A DNA stretch of 64,000 nucleotides from Kuafuiihalomonas sp964473255. GTDB lineage: Bacteria > Myxococcota > Kuafuiibacteriia > Kuafuiibacteriales > Kuafuiibacteriaceae. This document shows, in pieces, positions 1 to 7,369 of the stretch; position 1 is the stretch's first letter; every line of letters starts with the position of its first letter. Location of the stretch: positions 92,036-156,035 of the forward strand of contig CAYYOT010000003.1 of assembly GCA_964473255.1 (NCBI GenBank). Reading direction: 5' to 3'. The notes below the pieces were generated by a model, which was not told the origin of the DNA, did no database searches, and saw nothing but the letters and a program-made list of their open reading frames with translations. A program made the position numbers and the translations under genes.

Positions 1-2
1 GG

Positions 3-974
3 TGCTACCTCGAGCCCGGTCGCATCTATGTGGAACACGGCCACCAATACGACACGTACTGTTCCTTCGACCATCAACTGTACCCGGTGAGTCCATCCAA
101 CCCGCGGCGCATCGACACGCCGCTCTTCGTTTTCGCCATGCGGTACTTCGTCAACATGATGACGGACTTTTCGCCGCACTCGATCCAGGGCTGGACGTTC
201 CGCAACTACTACGAATGGCTTCGGGCCAAAGGGCCCGCCGGCGCTCTGTACACCATGCGCATGGCGGGCGGCGCGGTGGGGCGAGCAGTGTGGTACGCGG
301 TCCAGTTCACCATCGGGCGGGTCGGGCGATACAGCCAGGAACACGCCAAGCGTCTCGCGGACGAAGCCGTACGCTTCGACGTGTCCGCCGAGCGGCTTCG
401 GGCCGTCGATGCCTTGCGCGTCACGCCGATCACCCGGAATCTTCCGGAGCTCCTTCGGCTCCTCTTCCTCGACCGGGTCCTACTCGTGCTCGTGTCGCTC
501 GTTCTCGTGTTCGTGGTTTTGGTGGTTTTCGACCGCGTTTGGACGCAGCTCGCCGGTGTCGCGCTCGTCGGCCTGGCCGCTTATCGCTTCAACCAGCGTT
601 TAGCTCCTAGGCGCTTCTTGGTGCCGGGACCGAAGCAGGCGCAGGCCGCGGTCGACATCGCGCGGGGGCTGGATGTGCCGGTGGTGGTCATGGGGCACAG
701 CCACGTCCGGCGGATGGCCGATCTCGGCGATGGTCGGCAGTACGTCAATACTGGTTGCTGGCTGCCGCCCGCCCCGGGGCGCGAGCATCTCGATCCCAGC
801 GCGCCCTGCACCTGCAAGCTGTCGCACCTGGTCATGGAGGAGACGACGCCCGAGCTTCGAGTGTTCTGCCGGGCGGCCAAGACCGTGCGAGTGGCTACGG
901 TTCCCCGCACCGCTTCACCCCAAGAAGGCCCCGAGCCTCCGGGCCTCGACTCGACGGTCACTCTGGCCCCATGA
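3..974 (+). CDS. Metallophosphoesterase, membrane-associated (5' partial)
   Basis: The frame is open from the window edge, so the N-terminus is missing; 323 codons remain. Near the start lies an E-H-G-H-Q-Y-D block and near the C-terminus V-V-M-G-H-S-H followed by Y-V-N-T-G-C-W, the late metal-ligand motifs of calcineurin-like phosphoesterases of the UDP-diacylglucosamine hydrolase type. Two hydrophobic stretches between them (bases about 470-590) suggest membrane insertion. The early D-x-H and G-D motifs must lie upstream of the window. The stop overlaps the thiL start (ATGA), so the two are probably co-translated. The substrate cannot be told from sequence. Confidence 0.8.
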   Translation, partial: CYLEPGRIYVEHGHQYDTYCSFDHQLYPVSPSNPRRIDTPLFVFAMRYFVNMMTDFSPHSIQGWTFRNYYEWLRAKGPAGALYTMRMAGGAVGRAVWYAVQFTIGRVGRYSQEHAKRLADEAVRFDVSAERLRAVDALRVTPITRNLPELLRLLFLDRVLLVLVSLVLVFVVLVVFDRVWTQLAGVALVGLAAYRFNQRLAPRRFLVPGPKQAQAAVDIARGLDVPVVVMGHSHVRRMADLGDGRQYVNTGCWLPPAPGREHLDPSAPCTCKLSHLVMEETTPELRVFCRAAKTVRVATVPRTASPQEGPEPPGLDSTVTLAP

Positions 975-1993
975 CGAAAACCGACGATACCCCCGCTTCG
1001 ACCGTGGTCGGTTGGGGCGAGGACGCGATCATTCGTCTTTTCGCCGATGGGGGTCCTCCGCCGGGTCCCGAGGTCGTCGTGGCTAACGGCGACGATGCCG
1101 CGGTCTACCGTGCGTCGGCGCCGCAGGTGGTCACGACCGATGTCCTGGTCGAGGGCGTCCATTTCGATCTCGCCTACACGCCGTGGTCTTCGGTCGGAGG
1201 CAAGCTCGTGGCGGTCAATCTGTCGGACCTCGCCGCCATGGGCGCAGTGCCGCGCTACGCTGTGCTGTCCTGCGTGCTGGCCGAAGGTCTACGGCGCGAC
1301 GACGCACGCGCTCTGGCCGAAGGCATTCACAGTGCTTGCGATGCCTACGGCGTGTCGATCCTCGGCGGAAACGTGAGCCGAACGCCGGAACGAACGGTGC
1401 TCACGGCGACGATGATCGGCGAGGCCGAGGGCGCTCGGCCGCTGACCCGCCGCGGGGCTCGTCCGGGCGACGATCTCTGGGTCACCGGCGACCTCGGTGG
1501 TCCGCGGGCGGCGCTCGCCTTCCTCTCGTGCTCCGAGTTCGCTTCCGTGCCCGGCCCTCTCTTGCGTCGACTGTTCGAACCAGCCCCGAGGTGCGTCTTC
1601 GGTCGTCAGCTCGCAGTCCGGGGTTTGGCGCGGTCGATGTGCGACGTGTCGGACGGCCTTGCGCAAGACCTCAACCATCTGCTGGCTGTCGATGCGCTCG
1701 GCTGTCGTCTGCAGGCATCCAGCCTGCCGCTGGCGCCCGGGGTGGAAGAGGTCGCCCGACGGGTGGGGGCCGACCCGTGGACCTGGACCCTCGAGGGCGG
1801 CGAGGAATACGAGCTCTTGTTCGCCGCGGAGCCGGGGGTTCGTGAGGCGGTCTCTGCCCTGGGGCGGGACCTCGGTCTCGACGTGCACCGGATCGGCGAG
1901 GTCGAAAGGGCTGGCCCTCGTCGGCTGATTCTGATGGATGGGTCCGAACGACCGATCGGCGGTGGTTTCGACCACTTCGGGGGAATTGACTAG
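971..1993 (+). CDS. thiL: Thiamine-monophosphate kinase ThiL
   Basis: 340 residues, normal for ThiL, which phosphorylates thiamine monophosphate to thiamine diphosphate with ATP in the cytoplasm. N-G-D-D-A-A-V-Y is the Mg/ATP-binding loop, T-D-V-L-V-E-G-V-H-F-D the conserved strand of the PurM-like N-domain, and D-V-S-D-G-L the late acidic motif of the C-domain. The ATG at 971 overlaps the upstream stop and gives the family-typical N-terminus; a longer frame from 755 only adds out-of-family residues. LarB begins two bases after the stop. No other thiamin genes are nearby. Confidence 0.95.
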   Translation: MTKTDDTPASTVVGWGEDAIIRLFADGGPPPGPEVVVANGDDAAVYRASAPQVVTTDVLVEGVHFDLAYTPWSSVGGKLVAVNLSDLAAMGAVPRYAVLSCVLAEGLRRDDARALAEGIHSACDAYGVSILGGNVSRTPERTVLTATMIGEAEGARPLTRRGARPGDDLWVTGDLGGPRAALAFLSCSEFASVPGPLLRRLFEPAPRCVFGRQLAVRGLARSMCDVSDGLAQDLNHLLAVDALGCRLQASSLPLAPGVEEVARRVGADPWTWTLEGGEEYELLFAAEPGVREAVSALGRDLGLDVHRIGEVERAGPRRLILMDGSERPIGGGFDHFGGID

Positions 1994-1995
1994 CG

Positions 1996-2766
1996 GTGCA
2001 GCGCGACGAGATCCGACAGCTTCTTCAGCGGCTCAAAGACGGCAGCGTCACGGTCGAGGATGCGGAGGTGCAGCTGAAGGACCTGCCCTTCGAAGCGATC
2101 GACTTCGCGCGCATCGACCATCACCGGGAGCTTCGAACCGGCGCACCGGAGGTCATCTATGCTCCCGGTAAGACCGATGCGCAGCTCGCGGAACTCCTGG
2201 GCCGCATGGCGGAGCGCGGCGGCCTCGTGATCGCCACCCGAGTCGATGCGTCCCGAGTCGACGCCGTGCGAAGGCAGTTGGCCGAGGACGTCGCCGGGGA
2301 ACTCGTCTACGAAGCGGTGCCGAGCCTCCTTCACTTGGGCTCGCCTCGTCCCGATGGCGGTCGGGGGGTGGTGGCCGTGGTCTCCGCCGGGACGTCCGAC
2401 ATTCCGGTGGCCGAGGAAGCGGCGCGGACGCTGGAGCTCTTGGGCAATCGGGTCGACCGCGTATGGGACGTCGGCGTGGCCGGTCTTCAGCGAGTCCTCT
2501 CGGTGCGTGATCGCATCGCGCAGGCCGAGGTCGCCGTCGTGGCGGCGGGGATGGAAGGCGCCCTCTTTTCCGTCTTGAAGGGTCTCGTGCCCTGTCCCGT
2601 CATCGCGGTTCCGACCCGGATCGGCGGCGGATTCGACGGTCTGGCCGCGCTTCTGTCCGCCCTGCACGGCTGCGCGCCGGGGGTGACCGCCGTCGGTGTG
2701 GACAACGGATTCGGCGCTGGATACGCCGCCCACCTCTTCAATCGTCGTCGGGAGCGGCGGGAGTGA
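1996..2766 (+). CDS. larB: LarB, pyridinium-3,5-biscarboxylic acid mononucleotide synthase
   Basis: 256 residues with the PurE-like carboxylase fold of LarB, which carboxylates nicotinic acid adenine dinucleotide in the first step of nickel-pincer nucleotide (NPN) synthesis. Diagnostic segments are the S-A-G-T-S-D-I-P-V-A-E-E loop, the A-A-G-M-E-G-A-L turn and the C-terminal G-V-D-N-G-F-G-A-G-Y block. The start is GTG two bases after thiL. The stop overlaps the larC start (GTGA). LarE, the sulfur-transfer enzyme, is not in this window. Confidence 0.95.
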   Translation: MQRDEIRQLLQRLKDGSVTVEDAEVQLKDLPFEAIDFARIDHHRELRTGAPEVIYAPGKTDAQLAELLGRMAERGGLVIATRVDASRVDAVRRQLAEDVAGELVYEAVPSLLHLGSPRPDGGRGVVAVVSAGTSDIPVAEEAARTLELLGNRVDRVWDVGVAGLQRVLSVRDRIAQAEVAVVAAGMEGALFSVLKGLVPCPVIAVPTRIGGGFDGLAALLSALHGCAPGVTAVGVDNGFGAGYAAHLFNRRRERRE

Positions 2767-3998
2767 CCGAACGCGTCCTGTACTGGGACTGCGTCGGCGG
2801 GGCTGCCGGCGACATGCTGATGGCGTCGCTCATCGACGCTGGCGCCGATGTCGAAGCGGTCCGTCGCGCCCACCGGGCGCTCGGCCTGAATCACGTGACC
2901 ATGGAGGTGCATCCGGTCCGGTCGGCTGGACTTTCGGCGCTCCAGGTCGATGTCCGGATCGACGGACAGCTTGCCGACGTCGGGCGTGAAGGACTGCCGA
3001 TGTCCGGCCGGGATGCCCATCGGCCGTATCGCTCGATCCGCGCCCGTCTCGACGAGGCCGACCTTTCCCCCGCGATCCGCGACGTCGCGCAGGCCGCCTT
3101 CCGGCTCCTCGCCGAGGCGGAGGCCCGAGCTCACGGCATCGACGTGGAAGAGGTACACTTTCACGAAGTGGGTTCCGACGACGCGATCGCGGACATCGTG
3201 GGCGTGGCGGTCTGCCTGGCCAGTCTCGGTATCGACCGCGTGCTGGCCTCGCCCGTGCCCCTCGGCCGAGGCATGGTCCGGGCGGCCCACGGGCCGATTC
3301 CCGTCCCTGCGCCGGCGACCCTCCACATTCTTCGCGGCGTGCCCGTCGACGAGACGGACCTGCAGGGGGAAACGGTGACGCCCACGGGGGCGGCCCTCCT
3401 CAAGGCCACCGCTTCGTCGTTCGGGCCCATTCCGAGCCTCGTGCTGAGCGAAGTCGGCATGGGAGCCGGGCACAAGGAATGGCCCGACCGGCCGAACGTC
3501 GTCCGGGCGCTGATCGGCGAACTTCGTGAAGAGCGCGGCCGGCGGGCCGACGAGTGCATCGTCGAAGCGAACCTGGACGACCTGTGGCCCGCGCATCTTC
3601 CTCTCCTGCTCGAGGCCCTCTTCGACGCCGGTGCCATCGACGCCTGGGCCGAGACGCTGCTCATGAAGAAGGGGCGTCCCGGGCATCGGGTGTGCGCCCT
3701 GGTGCGTCGCTCCGGGGCGGAGGCAGTGACCGAGGCCTTCTTCCGCTACGGCTCCACCCTCGGCGTCCGCCGCTACGACGTGGAGCGCACGCTGCTCGAA
3801 CGGCGCCTCGAGCCGGTCTCGACCGAGTACGGCGAAGTCCGAGTGAAGGTGTCGGTGCGGCCCGGCGGAGTCCGGCTCGCGGTCCCCGAATTCGAGGACT
3901 GCCGCCGCGTCGCGGCGGAAGCGGGCACGACCGTGCGCGACGTCTTCGATGCCGCTCTGGCTGCGGCCCGGCAGCGCTCCTCCGGAGAGGTCCCGTGA
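2763..3998 (+). CDS. larC: LarC, nickel insertase for the nickel-pincer cofactor
   Basis: 411 residues as one uninterrupted protein; some species split larC by a programmed frameshift, but this one does not. LarC uses CTP to insert nickel into pyridinium-3,5-bisthiocarboxylic acid mononucleotide. Seen: the N-terminal D-C-V-G-G-A-A-G-D-M block, H-F-H-E-V-G-S-D-D-A-I-A-D metal/nucleotide region, G-E-T-V-T-P-T-G-A-A-L and the E-A-N-L-D-D segment opening the C-terminal domain. It starts at a GTG overlapping larB's stop. No recognisable LarA-type racemase lies in the window, so the recipient enzyme is unknown. Confidence 0.95.
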   Translation: MTERVLYWDCVGGAAGDMLMASLIDAGADVEAVRRAHRALGLNHVTMEVHPVRSAGLSALQVDVRIDGQLADVGREGLPMSGRDAHRPYRSIRARLDEADLSPAIRDVAQAAFRLLAEAEARAHGIDVEEVHFHEVGSDDAIADIVGVAVCLASLGIDRVLASPVPLGRGMVRAAHGPIPVPAPATLHILRGVPVDETDLQGETVTPTGAALLKATASSFGPIPSLVLSEVGMGAGHKEWPDRPNVVRALIGELREERGRRADECIVEANLDDLWPAHLPLLLEALFDAGAIDAWAETLLMKKGRPGHRVCALVRRSGAEAVTEAFFRYGSTLGVRRYDVERTLLERRLEPVSTEYGEVRVKVSVRPGGVRLAVPEFEDCRRVAAEAGTTVRDVFDAALAAARQRSSGEVP

Positions 3999-4045
3999 CC
4001 GAACAGTTCGACCGACCGACGCCGGGTCGGCGATATACCCAGACG

Positions 4046-4825
4046 ATGCGGGCGCTGGTCGTGGGATGGCTCGTGGTCGGCTTCGCGTGCGCCGACGATG
4101 GTACGGGAACAGGAGGCCGTCCGGATTCCGGAGCAGACTTCGACGGTGGTGCCCCGGACGCCGCCGTTTTCCCCGATGCCGCCGCGTGCCTGCCGTCCGA
4201 CGAGCCAGCCCCCTTCCCCTGTAACCCCGTCGATGGGACGCGGTGCGAAGTCTCGACCGGCACGCGCTGTGTGCTGGAGCCCCAGCTCGATGAGGGGCGA
4301 TGTGTCTGCCTGGAGGGGAGCAAGGGCTTTCGCGAGTCCTGCGCCGACGGCGAGCCCGAGTGCCAACCCGGCTTTGCCTGCTTCGGTCTCGTCGGGCAGG
4401 GCGGCCCGACCTGCCAGAAGATCTGCGATTTCGAGAGTGGGAGAGGCTGCGAGGAAGTCGATGAAACCGGCATCGAAGCCTACGAGTGCGGCGGGCTCGA
4501 CGATGGAACCGGGATGGCCGCGACCCATGGCATCTGCTTCTTCGTCGGTGAGGCCTGTGACCTTCTCATCAATGACTGTCCGCCGTCGCAGACGTGCACC
4601 GTGACCGGCCTGCAGAGCGCGTGCGTCGACGTCGGGAACCAAGCGGAGGGCGAGGACTGCAGCCTCGACGCTCGCTGTCAGCGAGACCTCGTTTGCTGGC
4701 GAGGCCGCCTGGACCTCCGCCCCAATTGCAAACCCGTATGCGATCCCGACCTGCCGGAGGATCCCTGCGGAATCGGACGTCGGTGTCGGCCTTTTCAGGA
4801 TCTCAGCGGCGGCATCTGCGACTGA
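4046..4825 (+). CDS. Cysteine-rich putative lipoprotein
   Basis: 259 residues, no family recognised. A short hydrophobic leader (M-R-A-L-V-V-G-W-L-V-V-G-F-A-C) ends in a Cys that could be lipidated, followed by a Gly/Asp/Ala-rich linker typical of myxobacterial surface lipoproteins, then about 200 residues with more than 20 cysteines in spaced pairs, suggesting a disulfide-knotted extracytoplasmic domain. A GTG at 3995 overlapping larC's stop (GTGA) would add 17 residues; the ATG at 4046 was preferred because it places the hydrophobic leader at the N-terminus. A weak hairpin (GGGGC/GCCCC, 4846-4862) lies just downstream. Confidence 0.7.
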   Translation: MRALVVGWLVVGFACADDGTGTGGRPDSGADFDGGAPDAAVFPDAAACLPSDEPAPFPCNPVDGTRCEVSTGTRCVLEPQLDEGRCVCLEGSKGFRESCADGEPECQPGFACFGLVGQGGPTCQKICDFESGRGCEEVDETGIEAYECGGLDDGTGMAATHGICFFVGEACDLLINDCPPSQTCTVTGLQSACVDVGNQAEGEDCSLDARCQRDLVCWRGRLDLRPNCKPVCDPDLPEDPCGIGRRCRPFQDLSGGICD

Positions 4826-4906
4826 TTCGCGCGGTTTGGTCCTTCGGGGCCGATGGAGCCCCCCAACGCCTTGCATAACGCAGTGCGATAGAGCCAAGTT
4901 GGGTTC

Positions 4907-6697
4907 ATGACGCCGTACGCCGCGCCCCTCGAGGACATGCGATTCGTTCTCGAACACCTGATCGGTCTCGACGCGCTCCAGCGCTTGCCCGGATGCGAGG
5001 AAGCCACTCCCGACATGGTGGAGGCCATTCTGGAAGAGGCGTCGAAGCTTGCGACGGCGACGCTCGACCCGATCAACGCAGTGGGCGACCGGCAGCACGC
5101 GCAGCTCGTGTCCGAGGGGGTCGTACGGATGCCCGATGGCTTCAAGGAGGCCTACGACGCCTATCGCGACGGCGGCTGGAACGCCGTGCCGTTCGACCCG
5201 GAGTACGGCGGGCAGGGACTGCCCTGGTCGATCGCCTTCGCCATTCAGGAGATGTGGCAGGCGTCCAACATGTCGTTCGGTCTCTGCCCGATGCTGAACC
5301 AGGGCGCGGTGGAGCTGCTTCAGGAGCACGGCTCCGAGCATCAAAAGCGAACCTTCCTGCCGAACCTGATTTCCGGGGTGTGGACGGGGACCATGAACCT
5401 GACCGAGCCGCAGTCGGGCTCCGACCTTTCGACGGTCCGCACGCTGGCAACGTCGGCCGAAGACGGTACGTATCGGATCAAGGGACAGAAGATCTACATC
5501 ACCTTCGGTGAGCACGACCTGGCGGACAACATCATCCATCTGGTCCTCGCCCGCACGCCGGACGCCCCGGAAGGGACGCGGGGCATCAGTCTCTTCCTGG
5601 TTCCGAAGTTCATGGTGAACGAGGACGGCACCCCCGGCGAGCGCAACGACGTCACCTGCGTGTCGCTGGAGTCCAAGATGGGCATCAACGCCAGCCCCAC
5701 CTGCACCATGGCGTACGGAGAGGCGACCGAGGGAGCGGTCGGCTACCTCATCGGCAACGAGCGCGAAGGCCTCAAGCTCATGTTCACGATGATGAACAAT
5801 GCTCGGCTCGCTGTGGGCCTTCAGGGCATCGCCGTGGCCTCGCGCGCGTTCGGTCAGGCTCTGGCATACGCTCGGGATCGCGTTCAGGGGCGGAGCCTCG
5901 ACGGGACAGCTGCGGGTTCAGTCCGGATCATCGACCACCCCGATGTTCGGCGCATGCTGCTCGCCATGAAAGCCGAGACCGAGGCGGGCCGGGCGCTCAC
6001 CTACCACGCGGCCTACTGTCTGGACGTGGCCAAACGGCACCCCGACCCCAACGAGCGGGCGAAGGCGCAGGCCTACGTCGATCTCTTCACGCCGGTGGTG
6101 AAGGCCTGGGGAACCGATCTCGGATGCGAGGTCGCTTCACTCGGTGTGCAGGTGCACGGGGGCATGGGCTACGTCGAAGAATCGGGCGCGTCGCAGCTGT
6201 ACCGCGATGCGCGGATCGCGCCCATCTACGAGGGAACGAACGGGATCCAGGCGAACGACCTCGTGTTCCGCAAGGTGCAGCGCGACGGCGGCGCTGCGGC
6301 CGCGGCCTTCGTGGAAGACGTACGCGCCGTCGCCGTGCGACTCGAGGCGTCGAACGATGAGAGGCTGCGGTCGATCCAGCCGCTGCTTTCGGAGGCGGCC
6401 GACGCCCTGGCCGACGCAACGGCGTGGGTCGTCGGTCACGACGGGGAACCGCGGTCGGTGGCGGCGGCGGCGTACGGGTATCTCGATCTCTTTGCCGCGG
6501 TCGCGGGAGGCTGGGCGACCTCCCGCGCCGCTTTGGCCGCGGTGTCGTCCGACGACCTGCGCCCGGCCTTCATCGAGGGCAAGGTCGCGGCCGCCCGCTA
6601 TTTCGCCGACTTCCGGCTGACTCAGGCGAAGGGCTTCTTGCAGGCGCTCTTGCGCGGACCCGAAGCCGTCGTCGCGGTCAGTGAAGACGCGCTCTGA
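4907..6697 (+). CDS. Acyl-CoA dehydrogenase, long form
   Basis: 596 residues, longer than the roughly 380 of short-chain enzymes, matching the subfamily with an extra C-terminal helical domain that includes DmdC-like 3-methylmercaptopropionyl-CoA dehydrogenases. FAD-dependent alpha,beta-oxidation of acyl-CoA is expected. Seen: M-N-L-T-E-P-Q-S-G-S-D-L flavin-binding block, K-I-Y-I-T-F-G-E-H-D region, and Q-V-H-G-G-M-G-Y-V-E-E-S-G followed by I-Y-E-G-T-N-G-I-Q, which carries the catalytic glutamate. It stands alone, 81 bases after the lipoprotein, with no beta-oxidation partners nearby. Exact chain specificity cannot be inferred. Confidence 0.92.
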   Translation: MTPYAAPLEDMRFVLEHLIGLDALQRLPGCEEATPDMVEAILEEASKLATATLDPINAVGDRQHAQLVSEGVVRMPDGFKEAYDAYRDGGWNAVPFDPEYGGQGLPWSIAFAIQEMWQASNMSFGLCPMLNQGAVELLQEHGSEHQKRTFLPNLISGVWTGTMNLTEPQSGSDLSTVRTLATSAEDGTYRIKGQKIYITFGEHDLADNIIHLVLARTPDAPEGTRGISLFLVPKFMVNEDGTPGERNDVTCVSLESKMGINASPTCTMAYGEATEGAVGYLIGNEREGLKLMFTMMNNARLAVGLQGIAVASRAFGQALAYARDRVQGRSLDGTAAGSVRIIDHPDVRRMLLAMKAETEAGRALTYHAAYCLDVAKRHPDPNERAKAQAYVDLFTPVVKAWGTDLGCEVASLGVQVHGGMGYVEESGASQLYRDARIAPIYEGTNGIQANDLVFRKVQRDGGAAAAAFVEDVRAVAVRLEASNDERLRSIQPLLSEAADALADATAWVVGHDGEPRSVAAAAYGYLDLFAAVAGGWATSRAALAAVSSDDLRPAFIEGKVAAARYFADFRLTQAKGFLQALLRGPEAVVAVSEDAL

Positions 6698-6712
6698 TCG
6701 AGCGCGACCGCC

Positions 6713-7369
6713 TCACTCGGCCTCGAACGCTTCCTCGACCGGAAGCTCGAGTTTGTACCTCTTCAGGCCCGCGTAGTAGAGCACTTCGAGCCCGAGAACG
6801 ATCCCCCACGACTGGATGTCGGATCCGGCCAAGTACTCCGCGTCCAGGACGACGGCCAAGGCCAGGCCTCCCGAAGCGAGCGGGTCTTTGCGGAAGGGAA
6901 AGAAGTCATAGCTGGCCCCGCCGGCGACGATGGGGCCGAAAGCGCCCCCGGGATCGTCTTCCAGAACGAGAGCTGCGTCGGCCCGAGTCAGGTTTTGGCC
7001 GTACGCACCCAGCGCCAACCGAAAGGCCAGGTCGAGCTTCTTCCACGGTTGCACCTGTCCTTCCATCATGCCCGCTCCATAGAACGTGCTGAAGTCTTCA
7101 TTGCTGCCCCCGGCGAAGCGGACCTGCCCGCCGAAGCCCAGCCATTCGTTCACCATCTCACCGCCGCGGAGGACTCCGCCGAAGACGACGAATGGGTCCA
7201 GCCTTCCGAGCTGGCCGGCATCCAAGAACTGTCCGCCGCCGCGGAAGCCCCCGCCGAAGAAATAGCCCTGACGAGGTCCGGGGGGCCGAAGCTTCTGGGC
7301 GGCGGCCGGCGGAGGGGCGCCGGTCACGACGGCGGCGACGACCACGGCGGCGAGGGCCATTCGCGTCAT
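6713..7369 (-). CDS. Outer-membrane beta-barrel-like protein of the TonB locus
   Basis: 218 residues with a signal peptide ending A-A-A-Q, then a glycine- and aromatic-rich sequence of alternating hydrophobic residues typical of small beta-barrels; no named family recognised. It is the last gene of the minus-strand exbB-to-receptor operon and its ATG shares one base with the receptor's stop, so it is translationally coupled. The C-terminus (E-E-A-F-E-A-E) lacks the terminal aromatic usual in barrels, so a periplasmic or peripheral location is possible. Probably an accessory of the TonB system. Confidence 0.7.
   Translation of the reverse strand: MTRMALAAVVVAAVVTGAPPPAAAQKLRPPGPRQGYFFGGGFRGGGQFLDAGQLGRLDPFVVFGGVLRGGEMVNEWLGFGGQVRFAGGSNEDFSTFYGAGMMEGQVQPWKKLDLAFRLALGAYGQNLTRADAALVLEDDPGGAFGPIVAGGASYDFFPFRKDPLASGGLALAVVLDAEYLAGSDIQSWGIVLGLEVLYYAGLKRYKLELPVEEAFEAE

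Noticed and set aside
4846..4862. GGGGC/GCCCC hairpin after the cysteine-rich lipoprotein
   Set aside because: Only 5 bp and no T tract, so not strong enough to call a terminator.
3773..5539. 588-codon minus-strand frame opposite larC, lipoprotein and acyl-CoA dehydrogenase
   Set aside because: Antisense shadow; no motif and no plausible start context.
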